The notes under the pieces: model-generated
What the model was told of the DNA's origin: nothing
Database searches by the model: none
The model's input: only the letters and a program-made list of their open reading frames with translations
Assembly (NCBI RefSeq): GCF_011067135.1
Contig: NZ_JAAMOW010000002.1
Coordinates: 434,001 to 498,000, forward strand
Length of the DNA stretch: 64,000 nucleotides
From: Solimonas terrae
GTDB taxonomy: Bacteria; Pseudomonadota; Gammaproteobacteria; Nevskiales; Nevskiaceae
Direction: 5' to 3'
Position numbers and translations under genes: made by a program
In this document: piece after piece, positions 10,134-18,715 of the stretch
Numbering within the stretch: the stretch's first letter is position 1
How the letters are laid out: each line of letters begins with the position of its first letter

Positions 10134-10668
10134 CGGCGAGTGCAGCCTGCTGATCGTCGAGGATGACGCCGCGTTCGCGCGCACGCTGAAGCGTTCCTTC
10201 GAACGGCGCGGCTATCGCGTGGCGATGGCTGCCAGCGTCGAGGAAGCACGCGCAATGCTCGATGTCGTGTCGCCGGCCTACGCGGTCGTCGACCTCAAGC
10301 TCGGTGCCGCGTCGGGGCTGGCGGTCGTGCAGGCCCTGCATGAGCGCGACGCGGCGATGTTGATCGTCGTGCTGACCGGCTTTGCCAGCATCGCCACGGC
10401 AGTGGAAGCGATCAAGCTCGGTGCCTGCAACTATCTGGTGAAGCCGTCGAATACCGACAACATCGAAGCCGCGTTCAGCCAGCAGGGCGGCAACGTCGAT
10501 GTGCCGTTTGCGGCGCGGCCGACCTCGATCAAGACCCTGGAGTGGGAGCGCATTCACGAGACGCTCGCCGAGACCGGCTTCAACATCTCCGAGACGGCGC
10601 GACGGCTCGGCATGCATCGCCGCACGCTGGCACGCAAGCTCGGCAAGCGCTGGGTGCCGGAGTCGTGA
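10123..10668 (+). CDS. regA: Response regulator, RegA/PrrA/ActR type
   Basis: Partner of the upstream kinase (181 aa). The receiver domain has the acidic pocket (VEDD near residues 13-16), the phospho-acceptor Asp57 in VVDLKLG, Thr in VLTGFAS and the conserved Lys in YLVKP. A short linker leads to a Fis-type helix-turn-helix, NISETARRLGMHRRTLARKL, near residues 152-171, almost identical in style to RegA/PrrA/ActR. The gene is co-transcribed with regB. It converges on a minus-strand hypothetical gene 13 bp away. Confidence 0.92.
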   Translation: MSADGECSLLIVEDDAAFARTLKRSFERRGYRVAMAASVEEARAMLDVVSPAYAVVDLKLGAASGLAVVQALHERDAAMLIVVLTGFASIATAVEAIKLGACNYLVKPSNTDNIEAAFSQQGGNVDVPFAARPTSIKTLEWERIHETLAETGFNISETARRLGMHRRTLARKLGKRWVPES

Positions 10669-10681
10669 CGGCCCGTCGACG

Positions 10682-11650
10682 CTAGCGGCGGCGCGCCGTC
10701 ATCGTGTCACGCAGCGCGGCCGGCCAGTCCAGCGTCGCCAGGCATTCGAGCATGGCGCCGCCGTGCGCCGCCGCCGCGGCATGCAGTCGTTTCAGCAGTG
10801 CCGGCTTCTGCCTGCACAGGGCGGCGTGCAGCCCCGCGACGGCGCGTGTGTCATCGGCCACCGCGTCGGCGAGCGGCATCAGGGCCGGCCACAGCGACTG
10901 TGTGTCGCTGACGAGGATGATCTGCGCGATGCTCGCGGCATCGCCCGTCAGGGCGATCTCGCCGAACTTGCGGCGCCAGCGCAACTCCAGCTCGCCGATC
11001 AACGACAGCGCTTCCGGCCACAGCTCGCCGCCATCGGCCAGGGCCGCATCGATGATGCCGCCGAAACGCGCGGTGGGCAGCTTCTCGATGATGCGGTTCA
11101 GGCGTGGGCGATCCTCGGCGTAGAACGCGACTTTCAGCAGGGCGGTGTCGTCGCGCAGCCGGTCCATGACCGCCGCCAGCGCGTCGACGCTGAGGATGTC
11201 GACGAAATGACCCATCGTGATGTATTCACCGCGCCGCGCCAGCTCCAGCGAGACGTCGACGACGCGCGGAACCGGGATGCCGTCGACGACGGCCTTGGCG
11301 CGACGCGGGTCCAGTTCCAGGCAGACATCGGCGAGAAAGCCGGTCGGCAGGCGTTTGGCGACGTCGACGGCGGTCTCGACCGCCATCAGCCCGGCAATGC
11401 GCGCACAGAGCAGGGGGCCGAGACTTTTTTCGGCGATCAGCGCCGTGATCGCCGCCGGCAGCAGCCGTGCGGCCGAAGCGATGCGCTGCAGCGACTCGCG
11501 ATCGGCGTCGTAGAGCATCGCCGTGCTGCGCTCGCGCAGCTGCTTGAGCGTCACCAGATCGAGTGCTTCGAGATAGGCGAGCTTGTCGCTGCCGGTGCCG
11601 AGCACGCGGGCCAGACGCTGGAGTTCGGCGCGATGTCGCAGTGCGCTCAT
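10682..11650 (-). CDS. Hypothetical all-helical protein
   Basis: A 322-aa protein that I do not recognise confidently. It appears entirely alpha-helical, with no signal peptide or transmembrane segment. Repeated leucine-rich modules (LPTGFLADVCLELDPRRA, IPVPRVVDVSLELARRG, LPTARFGGIIDAALADG) give it the look of a HEAT/MgtE-N-like superhelix. The ATG at 11650 overlaps the stop codon of the small upstream gene (ATGA), which fixes the start and suggests translational coupling. Proteins of this type occur widely in proteobacteria without assigned function. A cytoplasmic scaffold is a guess only. Confidence 0.7.
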   Translation of the reverse strand: MSALRHRAELQRLARVLGTGSDKLAYLEALDLVTLKQLRERSTAMLYDADRESLQRIASAARLLPAAITALIAEKSLGPLLCARIAGLMAVETAVDVAKRLPTGFLADVCLELDPRRAKAVVDGIPVPRVVDVSLELARRGEYITMGHFVDILSVDALAAVMDRLRDDTALLKVAFYAEDRPRLNRIIEKLPTARFGGIIDAALADGGELWPEALSLIGELELRWRRKFGEIALTGDAASIAQIILVSDTQSLWPALMPLADAVADDTRAVAGLHAALCRQKPALLKRLHAAAAAHGGAMLECLATLDWPAALRDTMTARRR

Positions 11651-11868
11651 TTGATGCCCAGCACTTTCTTGACGGCGCCGCGCAGCAGGAACGGTACATG
11701 CTGCAGCGAGCTTTCGGTCGCAGCTGCCATTTGCGCACGCTGCGCCTTGCGGGCGCCGTGCAGGGCCGCGCCGAGCTGTTTGAGGGCGGACGCATTCAGC
11801 GCGCCGAGTCCGGGCGGCGCGCTCGCGCCCAGTTCCCGTTCGATGTCCTGCAAAGACTTGTTCTTCAT
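11647..11868 (-). CDS. Small hypothetical protein, 73 aa
   Basis: Short basic, Ala/Leu-rich helical protein beginning MKNKSLQDIERELGA and ending RGAVKKVLGIK. No known domain. It is retained because its stop overlaps the start of the next gene by four bases in the same direction, implying a two-gene operon, and because an intrinsic terminator separates it from the upstream DUF1329 gene. GC and codon use match the neighbours. Confidence 0.6.
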   Translation of the reverse strand: MKNKSLQDIERELGASAPPGLGALNASALKQLGAALHGARKAQRAQMAAATESSLQHVPFLLRGAVKKVLGIK

Positions 11869-11900
11869 CGGGCCGCTCCCCGCAGGCGGCAGTCGTGCTC

Positions 11901-11925
11901 AAAAAAAGGCGGCCTTGCGGCCGCC
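11901..11925 (-). terminator. Intrinsic terminator downstream of the DUF1329 gene
   Basis: On the minus strand a 7-bp GC-only stem (GGCGGCC / GGCCGCC, 4-nt loop) is followed directly by seven T residues. It lies 29 bp past the stop codon of the DUF1329 gene, which is transcribed in that direction. This is the clearest rho-independent terminator in the window. Confidence 0.88.
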
Positions 11926-11953
11926 GAAACTACATCCCCAATCGGTCACGCGT

Positions 11954-13369
11954 TCAGCGGCTGCGCGCCTTGCGCTTGAGATTCGCCGGATCGAAGTACG
12001 AATCCGGGAAGCTGATCTCGAAATCGGTAATCGAATCCTCGTTGGCCAGGGTCGTCGCGAAGTAGCGCGTCGACTGCAGGTCGTAGATCAGTTCCGGAAT
12101 GCCGGTCGTGGTCGGAATGAACGGCACGGTCAGCAGATGCGCTTCCTGCACCTTCCACAGCGAGCCGCGCGCGTCGTAGCAATCGACGACGGCGATCGAC
12201 CAGCTGTCTTCATCGACGTAAAACGTGCGCTTGGCGAAGTTGTGGCGCATGCCCGGCTTGAGCGTGGCCTCGACGACCCACACGCGGTGCAATTCGTAGC
12301 GCGCCAGATCCTGGTTGATGTGATGCGCCTGCAGGATGTCCTTGTACTTCACCTTCGGCGAATTGATCTGGTAGGAGTTGTACGGGATGTACATCTCCTT
12401 GCGGCCGATCAGCTTCCAGGTGTAGCGGTCGAGCGCGCCGTTGAAGACGTCGATCTGGTCGTTGTACTGCTCGTTGTCGGTCCCCACCGCCGGATTGTCG
12501 TAGCCGACGTCCGGCGCGCGATTGACGCGCGCCAGGCCCGGCGAATAGATCCACGCGAGACGGCCGCCGGTCGACTGGTCGAGCGTTTCATGAACCAGCG
12601 TGATCTGGCCGGCGACGCGCGGCGGCGATACCACGGTCGAGAGGTAATACGCGAGCAGGTTTTCCTTGTCGGTGTCGCCGGGCTCCTGCAGGTTCGCGTA
12701 CTTGAACTTCACGTCCTCGATGATCTTGGTGATCGTGTAGCTGCCGTCCGGCTTGACGATCGCCTGGTTGTTGAAGCGACGCGCCGCCGAGCCCTTGTAC
12801 TTGAGCTTGTGGTTCCAGATGACTTCCGCCCCGGACTTCGGAATCGGGAACGGGAAGCCGAGCCTGGCGTGCTTGATCGAGTCGGTGCCTTCGAGGCTGG
12901 CGCGCGTGGCGTTGAGGATCGTCGCCTTGTAGATCGCGTCCGGATAGAACGCCGTGCGTACCGACTTGTAGACGTTCATCTTGTAGGTCGGGTACTTCTT
13001 CAGCAGCGCCTTGTGTCCTTCGGTGAGCTTGTCGGCGTACTGCGCCATGTTGGCGGCCGTGATCGTGAAGATCGGCTTGAGCACGTCCGGCGGCAGCGTG
13101 CCCTTGAACTTGGCTTCGAGCTCGTCCGGCTGGTTCTTGCGCAGGTCTTCGAGCTTGGCGCGCGTGAAGTGCTTGGTTTCTTCCGGGAAGTTCTTTTCAC
13201 CGGTCCATTCGGGAATCGTGCCGTCGGCATTGCCGGCGCGGATGGCGCCGACCGGCGTCAGTTCCTTGCCGAGCCTGGCGGCCTCTTCCGGCGTGGCGGT
13301 GGCCCTGGCGGCGCCGGCGACCAGACACAGTACCCATGCCGCCAGCGCGGCCTTGCGCATCACGTTCAT
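11954..13369 (-). CDS. DUF1329 family envelope protein
   Basis: Secreted protein of about 471 aa (signal peptide MNVMRKAALAAWVLCLVAGAARA) of the DUF1329 family, related to outer-membrane lipoprotein-sorting folds. Family hallmarks include the N-terminal LTPVGAIRAGNADGTIPEWTG, the repeated YNSY/RYELHRVWVVEATLK core and DEDSW near the C-terminus. The start at 13369 is chosen because GAGGAG lies 8 nt upstream; an upstream in-frame ATG at 13396 lacks this. DUF1329 genes regularly accompany DUF1302 genes such as the one at 14709, and the pair is often seen near steroid or lipid catabolism genes. The biochemical role is unknown. Confidence 0.85.
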   Translation of the reverse strand: MNVMRKAALAAWVLCLVAGAARATATPEEAARLGKELTPVGAIRAGNADGTIPEWTGEKNFPEETKHFTRAKLEDLRKNQPDELEAKFKGTLPPDVLKPIFTITAANMAQYADKLTEGHKALLKKYPTYKMNVYKSVRTAFYPDAIYKATILNATRASLEGTDSIKHARLGFPFPIPKSGAEVIWNHKLKYKGSAARRFNNQAIVKPDGSYTITKIIEDVKFKYANLQEPGDTDKENLLAYYLSTVVSPPRVAGQITLVHETLDQSTGGRLAWIYSPGLARVNRAPDVGYDNPAVGTDNEQYNDQIDVFNGALDRYTWKLIGRKEMYIPYNSYQINSPKVKYKDILQAHHINQDLARYELHRVWVVEATLKPGMRHNFAKRTFYVDEDSWSIAVVDCYDARGSLWKVQEAHLLTVPFIPTTTGIPELIYDLQSTRYFATTLANEDSITDFEISFPDSYFDPANLKRKARSR

Positions 13370-13522
13370 TCGCGACTCTCCTCGTCGTTCAGGCATCCGG
13401 GGGATGGATGCATGGCGGCTCTGTCGGGCCGCTTGGTGAACGAAACTTAGAGAGCGCCGTGGCCGGCGTCCTTGGCTCGCTGGACGGGCCGGCTGGCGGT
13501 GCAGCCAGTCGGCGTCGATCGC

Positions 13523-14620
13523 TCAGGGCGCGGATGCGCGTGCGAGGCGGCGGTGTGCGCGCTTCTGTTCGCGGTACTGCACCGGCGTCATGCTCGACCA
13601 GCGCTTGAACGCGCGATAGAAGGTGCTCGGTTCCGAGAAGCCGGTGAGATAGACGATGTTCTCGATCGACTCTTCGGTGCCCGCGAGCAGGCGTTTGGCC
13701 AGCGCGAAACGGAAGTCGGCGAGCAGCTCCGAGAAGCTGGTGCCGGCGCGCGACAGTTCGAAACGCAGACGACGCGTCGGTACGCCGAGTTCGGCGGCAA
13801 CATCTTCCAGCGTCAGCTGATCGAGCTCCAGGCGTTGCGCGAACAGTTTCTGGATGCGCTCGATCAGGTCGTGACGGCGCAGCTTCGACAGGCGACGCTC
13901 GGCGAGATCCTCATGCAGCTTCAGCAGGTCCGGGTCCCAGCGCGGCGAGCGGTATTCGAGAATCGCCGCATCGAACCACAGCTCGCTTTCCTCGGCGCCG
14001 AAACCGATCGGACAGCCGAAGATCCTGTCGTACTCGGCTTGCGAGGCGCGCTGGCTGCAGTGCAGGGTCACGCGCTGCGGCACGAAGCGGCCTTCGGTGA
14101 CGCTTTTCAGGAACTGCAGCAGTTCGTAGACGATGCAGATTTCGGTGTGGCGCAGCTGCGGGGCTTCGGTGGCCGTGCCCTTGATCAGTGCGCGCGCCCC
14201 GAGCTCGTCGTTGACGATGCGCACGTTCAGCGCGTCCGACAGCAGGCGCAGGTACTTGAGCGCACGCTCCATGCCCTCGCCGAGCGTGGCACTGCTGAAG
14301 ATCAGGTATTCGAGCACCTCGCCGTGGAACACCGGCAGGTGCGGACACAGATGCAGACCGATCTCCGGGTCGCCGGTCACCGCTTCGACCGTTTCCCAGA
14401 AGTACGCCTGCAACTGATGTGGCGTGCGCATTTCGCGCAGTGGCAGTTCCTCGGCGTTGTAGCCGAGCTTTTCGTAGATCGCGTTGACGTTGAGGCCGGC
14501 ATTGACCATGCCGGCATGGATGATTTCGAGGAAATATCCCGAGTCCCGCATGCCTTGTTCGCCCCGGTACTGAATGATTGCCGCAGACGACAGTTTGCCG
14601 AAATGACAGCGCCAGGTCAC
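13523..14620 (-). CDS. AraC family transcriptional regulator
   Basis: Regulator with an N-terminal ligand-binding domain of the arabinose-binding-like type common in OruR/ArgR-like AraC proteins (YFLEIIHAGMVNAGLNVNAIYEKLGY) and a C-terminal double HTH. The DNA-binding end reads LTLEDVAAELGVPTRRLRFEL followed by IENIVYLTGFSEPSTFYRAFKRW, the AraC signature. The listed start gives 365 aa; an internal ATG at 14551 (MRDSGYFL) would give 342 aa, closer to the family norm, and may be the real start. The gene is divergent from the DUF1302 gene across 88 bp and probably controls it. The effector is unknown. Confidence 0.85.
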   Translation of the reverse strand: MTWRCHFGKLSSAAIIQYRGEQGMRDSGYFLEIIHAGMVNAGLNVNAIYEKLGYNAEELPLREMRTPHQLQAYFWETVEAVTGDPEIGLHLCPHLPVFHGEVLEYLIFSSATLGEGMERALKYLRLLSDALNVRIVNDELGARALIKGTATEAPQLRHTEICIVYELLQFLKSVTEGRFVPQRVTLHCSQRASQAEYDRIFGCPIGFGAEESELWFDAAILEYRSPRWDPDLLKLHEDLAERRLSKLRRHDLIERIQKLFAQRLELDQLTLEDVAAELGVPTRRLRFELSRAGTSFSELLADFRFALAKRLLAGTEESIENIVYLTGFSEPSTFYRAFKRWSSMTPVQYREQKRAHRRLARASAP

Positions 14621-14708
14621 GCCCGGTCACTGCTGGCGACCGGGTCGACTGTTAGCTTGCGCCTCACAACTGCCGCTCAGAGCAGTTCGGACAGGGAGGA
14701 GTTGCCGC

Positions 14709-16835
14709 ATGCGTAGCGCGTGGATGGGACTGCTGCTGTGCCTGCTGGTGCCCGCGGCACAAGCCTCGGAATGGCAGCTCGGCGATTTCGATTTCCAGCT
14801 CAACAACCGCTTCAGTGTCGGTGCGGCGATGCGCATGCAGGGCATCGACTACAACGACCAGGTCGGCAAGCTCAGCGTGCCGGGACAGCAGGATCTGTGC
14901 GCTCCCGACGACTGCATTTCGCTGAACGGTGATCCGGAGCCGAATCAGCGGCTGGTCGACGCGCGCGGCGTGTTCAGCGGCGTCAATGGCGACGACGGTG
15001 ATCTCAACTACCAGCAGTACGACGTGGTTGCCGCGGCGTCGCGGCTCAGCTCCGACCTGCGCATGAGCTGGAACAACTGGATTGCGCGCGTGCGTGGCAT
15101 CGGCTACTTCGATCCGGTCAATACCGGCTTCGACGAACGCCATACCTATACCGCCTACCAGCCGGCGCACAGCGACCGGCCCGGCAACATCGAAGACCGC
15201 TATGCGCGCGGCGTGCGACTCTACGATGCCTACCTGCAGTACGGCTTCACCTTCGGCGAGCGTCAGGGCACGTTCTCGGTCGGCAACCAGACCGTGCGCT
15301 GGGGCGAAAGCACCTTCATCGCGCTCAACAGCATCTCCGAGATCAACGCGCCCGACTCCAATGTCCTGCACATGCCCGGCGCGGAACTGGGTGAAGTGTT
15401 CCAGCCGGTACCGGTCGTGCTGCTGTCGACCGACATCGTCGAGGACGTGTCGGCCGAGCTGTTCTATCAGCTGAAGTGGCGTCCGACCAAGCCGGATGCG
15501 CGCGGCAGTTTCTATTCGGACAGCGACATCGCCGGCGGCGGTCGATACGCGATGATCAGTCTCGGGCAGTTCGGTGAAGACCCGAATGGCATCGGCCGCT
15601 TTGCCGGGCCGCTCGGTCTGATCAGCGGCTCCTCGGCGCGCGCGCTGGTGAACAACAACCATCCGCGCGACAGCGGCCAGTACGGCATCCGCCTGAACTA
15701 CTTTGCCGAATGGCTGAACGGCGGCACCGAGCTGTCGTTCTATTACCTCAACTACCACTCGCGGCTGCCGTACGCGTCGGTCTACGCGACCGACGATTCC
15801 TGCACGCGCGATCATGCCGATCTGCTCAGCGCCGCCGTGGCCTGCAACGGCTTCAACGGCACGCTGCCCTTGCCGAAACTGCAGCCCGGGCAGCCGCGAG
15901 GCGAGCCCCTGCCGATCGACACCCTGCGCATCCAGCTCGACTACCCGGAAAACATCCATCTGTACGGCGTCAGTTTCAATACCAACGTCGGTTCGTGGTC
16001 GCTGGCCGGTGAATATGCATTCCGTGACAACCTGCCGCTGCAGGTGCAGTTGACCGACGTGATCTTCACCGGTCTGCAACCGGCGTTTCCGGCCCAGCAG
16101 TTCACCGTGCTGCCCGGCGCGCTCAGCAGCATCGCCAATCTGTATCCGTCCGGTGGCGGCTTCATCGGTGATCTCGCCCAGCTCGGCGGGGCGACGTTTC
16201 CGTCCGCCGATGTCGCGGTGCCGAGCTACCTGCGCAGCTACCGCAATCTCGGGCGCATCAACGCCAACCAGTACATTCCGGGCTATCAGCGCATGAAGGT
16301 GGGCCAGCTTGATCTGACCGCGATCCGGGCGTTCTCGAACGTGATCGGTGCCGACCAGATCATCCTGATCAGCGAAGCCGGCTTCACGCAGGTCTTCGGC
16401 ATGCCCAAACTCAGCAAGCTGCAGTTCGAGGGCTCCGGCGCCAATCGCACGCACTACAGCCCGGGGGCCGATGGCACCGGCACGGCCGACGGCCAGCCCG
16501 ATCCGCGACGTCTCAATCCGACCCAGCAGACCGGCGGCTTTGCCGACGCGTTTTCATGGGGTCTGCGCTTCGCGTTGCGCGGCGAATACGACGATGCGGC
16601 GTTCGGCTGGACCTTCAAGCCGACGCTGGCGTATTTCTGGGACATCGGCGGCATCGCGCCATCGCCGGCACAGAATTTCGTCGAAGGCCGCAAGGAGATT
16701 GCCGCCGGCACCGACATCAACTTCACGTCGGCGTTCAGCGGCCGCGTCGTCTACGAGTGGTACACGGGCGGCGGGCGTTACAACACGCGCAGCGATCGTG
16801 ACAACGTCGCGCTGAGCTTCAGCTACGCGTTCTGA
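14709..16835 (+). CDS. DUF1302 family outer-membrane protein
   Basis: A 708-aa exported protein with a signal peptide ending in AAQAS, and amphipathic beta-strand character throughout, ending in an aromatic terminal strand (VALSFSYAF) typical of outer-membrane barrels. Family motifs are visible: QTVRWGESTFI, ISEINAPD and the FNTNVGSWSLAGEYAFRDNLPLQ segment. The start has AGGGAGGAG about 10 nt upstream. It is paired in the region with DUF1329 (11954) and divergent from an AraC regulator. A role in uptake or export of hydrophobic compounds is inferred from family context only. Confidence 0.85.
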   Translation: MRSAWMGLLLCLLVPAAQASEWQLGDFDFQLNNRFSVGAAMRMQGIDYNDQVGKLSVPGQQDLCAPDDCISLNGDPEPNQRLVDARGVFSGVNGDDGDLNYQQYDVVAAASRLSSDLRMSWNNWIARVRGIGYFDPVNTGFDERHTYTAYQPAHSDRPGNIEDRYARGVRLYDAYLQYGFTFGERQGTFSVGNQTVRWGESTFIALNSISEINAPDSNVLHMPGAELGEVFQPVPVVLLSTDIVEDVSAELFYQLKWRPTKPDARGSFYSDSDIAGGGRYAMISLGQFGEDPNGIGRFAGPLGLISGSSARALVNNNHPRDSGQYGIRLNYFAEWLNGGTELSFYYLNYHSRLPYASVYATDDSCTRDHADLLSAAVACNGFNGTLPLPKLQPGQPRGEPLPIDTLRIQLDYPENIHLYGVSFNTNVGSWSLAGEYAFRDNLPLQVQLTDVIFTGLQPAFPAQQFTVLPGALSSIANLYPSGGGFIGDLAQLGGATFPSADVAVPSYLRSYRNLGRINANQYIPGYQRMKVGQLDLTAIRAFSNVIGADQIILISEAGFTQVFGMPKLSKLQFEGSGANRTHYSPGADGTGTADGQPDPRRLNPTQQTGGFADAFSWGLRFALRGEYDDAAFGWTFKPTLAYFWDIGGIAPSPAQNFVEGRKEIAAGTDINFTSAFSGRVVYEWYTGGGRYNTRSDRDNVALSFSYAF

Positions 16836-16911
16836 GGCGCGGCGGTTCCCGCCGCTTGCGCGGTCGCCGGTTCAGCAGCGGGACGGCAGCGCCTGGCGTA
16901 GGCTGTCGGCC

Positions 16912-17355
16912 ATGAAGGGAGACGAGCAGACCCAGTTGAAGCAGGATCAGGACCCGGCCGCGATCGTGGCGCGGGGCCTGCGTACCTTCGCCGATCATCT
17001 GCTCGACTATTTCCGGGCGCTCACCGATTTCGGGTTCCGGCAATGGCTGACGCCGCGCATGGCACCGATGCTCTATGTCCTGGGCGTGCTCGGCAGCCTG
17101 TATCTGGTCGTCATGTTCGTGCTGGATGGCTTCGCGCAGTCGGCGACGATCGGCATGGGCCGCATGCTGCTGATCGGGCCCGTGGCTTTTCTCGTGTCGG
17201 TGACACTGATTCGCGTCGCGCTGGAAATCTGCCTCGTGCTGTTCCGCATCGCCGTGCATTTGAGCACGATGGCCGGCCATACCGAAGAAATCGCCGGCGG
17301 CATGCCGCGCATCACGTTCTGGAAAAGCTGGCTGCGGCGCGATCCGCCGAACTGA
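16912..17355 (+). CDS. DUF4282 domain membrane protein
   Basis: A 147-aa protein with two transmembrane helices (MLYVLGVLGSLYLVVMFVL and MLLIGPVAFLVSVTLIRVAL). The stretch LVSVTLIRVALEICLVLFRIAVHL is the recognisable DUF4282 core. The N-terminal 45 residues are soluble and charged. It is plus-strand, 76 bp after the DUF1302 gene. The function of the family is unknown. Confidence 0.8.
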   Translation: MKGDEQTQLKQDQDPAAIVARGLRTFADHLLDYFRALTDFGFRQWLTPRMAPMLYVLGVLGSLYLVVMFVLDGFAQSATIGMGRMLLIGPVAFLVSVTLIRVALEICLVLFRIAVHLSTMAGHTEEIAGGMPRITFWKSWLRRDPPN

Positions 17356-17448
17356 GCGGCTCGTTCACGGCGTTGGCTCGTGGCCGCCATCTCGCGTGCG
17401 TCGGCCAGACGCGAAATGAGCTGCGCGGGCGTCGATCGGCAGGACCTC

Positions 17449-17590
17449 TGACATTCAGTCGGGTCCAGAAAGCCCGCGGCTCTCGACCGGCGCCTCGGCG
17501 CTTCCCGGCGCGCATGACATTCATGCCCTGAAATCCCGATCCGTCCGGCTTGCGCCTCAGGTACGCAGCGGCAAGACATGACATTCAGTC
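17449..17590. repeat. Three spaced copies of TGACATTCA in a gene-free stretch
   Basis: The 351-bp gap from 17356 to 17706 contains no convincing gene. It carries TGACATTCAGTC at 17449 and again at 17579, with a shorter match TGACATTCATGCC at 17515, so the 9-mer recurs at 66- and 64-bp spacing. The spacing is about six helical turns and the sites lie upstream of the PF10118 hydrolase gene. A regulatory array is possible; so are chance or a decayed tandem repeat. Confidence 0.4.
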
Positions 17591-17706
17591 ACGCTTGGCA
17601 ATCCCATTGCGCGTGTCGCGATTTGTTCCTTTGCTGGCGTGAGCGGTCATAGCCCTGTCGCGGCACGCCGTCTACATTGGCAGCAGAGATAATGAGGAGC
17701 AAGAGC

Positions 17707-18585
17707 ATGGATGGTGGCAGCCCGCAGGCAATCGTTCCGCGCAAGGGCCCCGACTTCGCATGGCAGGACGTGCCGCGCTGGTGGTTCGACAACGATCCGT
17801 TCAAGACCCGCTTCTTCGACGCGATGTCGCTGCTGTTCCCGGAAGGCGAGAAGTTCTTCATCGCCTGCGTGCGCGATTTCCGCGACGGGATTGCCGATCC
17901 CGAATTGCGCGCCCAGGTCAAGGACTTCATGTACCAGGAAGGCCAGCACGGCATGGTGCATACCGCGTTCAACGATCATCTGAAATCGCAGGGCATTGCC
18001 GTCGATCATGTCCTCGAACGACAGAAGAAGATCATGTTCGGCTTCTTCCGCAAGTACCTGCCGAAGACCTTCACGCTCGGCCAGACCGCGGCTGCCGAGC
18101 ACATGACCGCGCTGATGGCGCATGGCTTCTTCGCCAACGGCATGTTTGCCAACGCCGATCCGCGCGTGCGTGCGATGTATGCCTGGCATGCCGTCGAGGA
18201 GATCGAGCACAAGGCCGTGGCCTATGACGTGCTGAAGAAGGTTGCGCGTGCCGGCTACTTCACCCGCATTCTGAGCATGATGCAGGTGTCCTTCAGCTTC
18301 CCGCTGCATGTGTTCATGATCATGCGCCACATGTTCACGGTCGACGGCGTGCAGAACCGTTTCACCGTCTGGCGCAAGGGGCTGTGGTGGCTGTACGGAC
18401 CGGGCGGCCTGTATCCACGCCTGATGCGCCATTACCTGGCCTACTACAAACCGGGCTTCCATCCCTGGCAGCAGGGCGATCTGGACACCTACCGGCTCTG
18501 GCGGGGCGCCTACGAAGGCAGCGGCAACGATGCCATCGTCGCCGCCGACGCCGTGATGAGCTCGCTGGACCCGCAGCCGGCCTGA
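17707..18585 (+). CDS. Metal-dependent hydrolase, PF10118 family (ferritin-like di-metal fold)
   Basis: A 292-aa protein of the putative metal-dependent hydrolase family PF10118. The metal-binding pattern is conserved: FMYQEGQHGMVH, AAAEHMTALM and AWHAVEEIEHKAVAYDV provide the E/EXXH and EEXEH ligands expected for a di-iron-like centre. The chosen ATG at 17707 has GAGGAG 8 nt upstream; an in-frame ATG at 17677 lacks a ribosome site. The substrate is unknown; members occur in lipid- and hydrocarbon-degrading proteobacteria. It stands alone between DUF4282 and lpdA. Confidence 0.82.
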   Translation: MDGGSPQAIVPRKGPDFAWQDVPRWWFDNDPFKTRFFDAMSLLFPEGEKFFIACVRDFRDGIADPELRAQVKDFMYQEGQHGMVHTAFNDHLKSQGIAVDHVLERQKKIMFGFFRKYLPKTFTLGQTAAAEHMTALMAHGFFANGMFANADPRVRAMYAWHAVEEIEHKAVAYDVLKKVARAGYFTRILSMMQVSFSFPLHVFMIMRHMFTVDGVQNRFTVWRKGLWWLYGPGGLYPRLMRHYLAYYKPGFHPWQQGDLDTYRLWRGAYEGSGNDAIVAADAVMSSLDPQPA

Positions 18586-18715
18586 GCGTTTCCCGCGTTG
18601 CTGCGCCTCCGGGTTTCACGGGGGGCAACGCAGTCCGTTGAAATTTCTGGCCGATCAGTCGTGCGGCGCCGCACCGCGGTCGCTAAAATGGCCGGCGAAA
18701 CGGACAAGGAGCGAC

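Noticed and set aside
10499-13450. 983-aa plus-strand ORF
   Set aside because: Spans RegA, two minus-strand genes and an intrinsic terminator; composition is Arg/Gln-rich shadow.
16839-16855. Hairpin GCGGCGG/CCGCCGC after the DUF1302 stop
   Set aside because: No T-tract follows, so it is not called a terminator.
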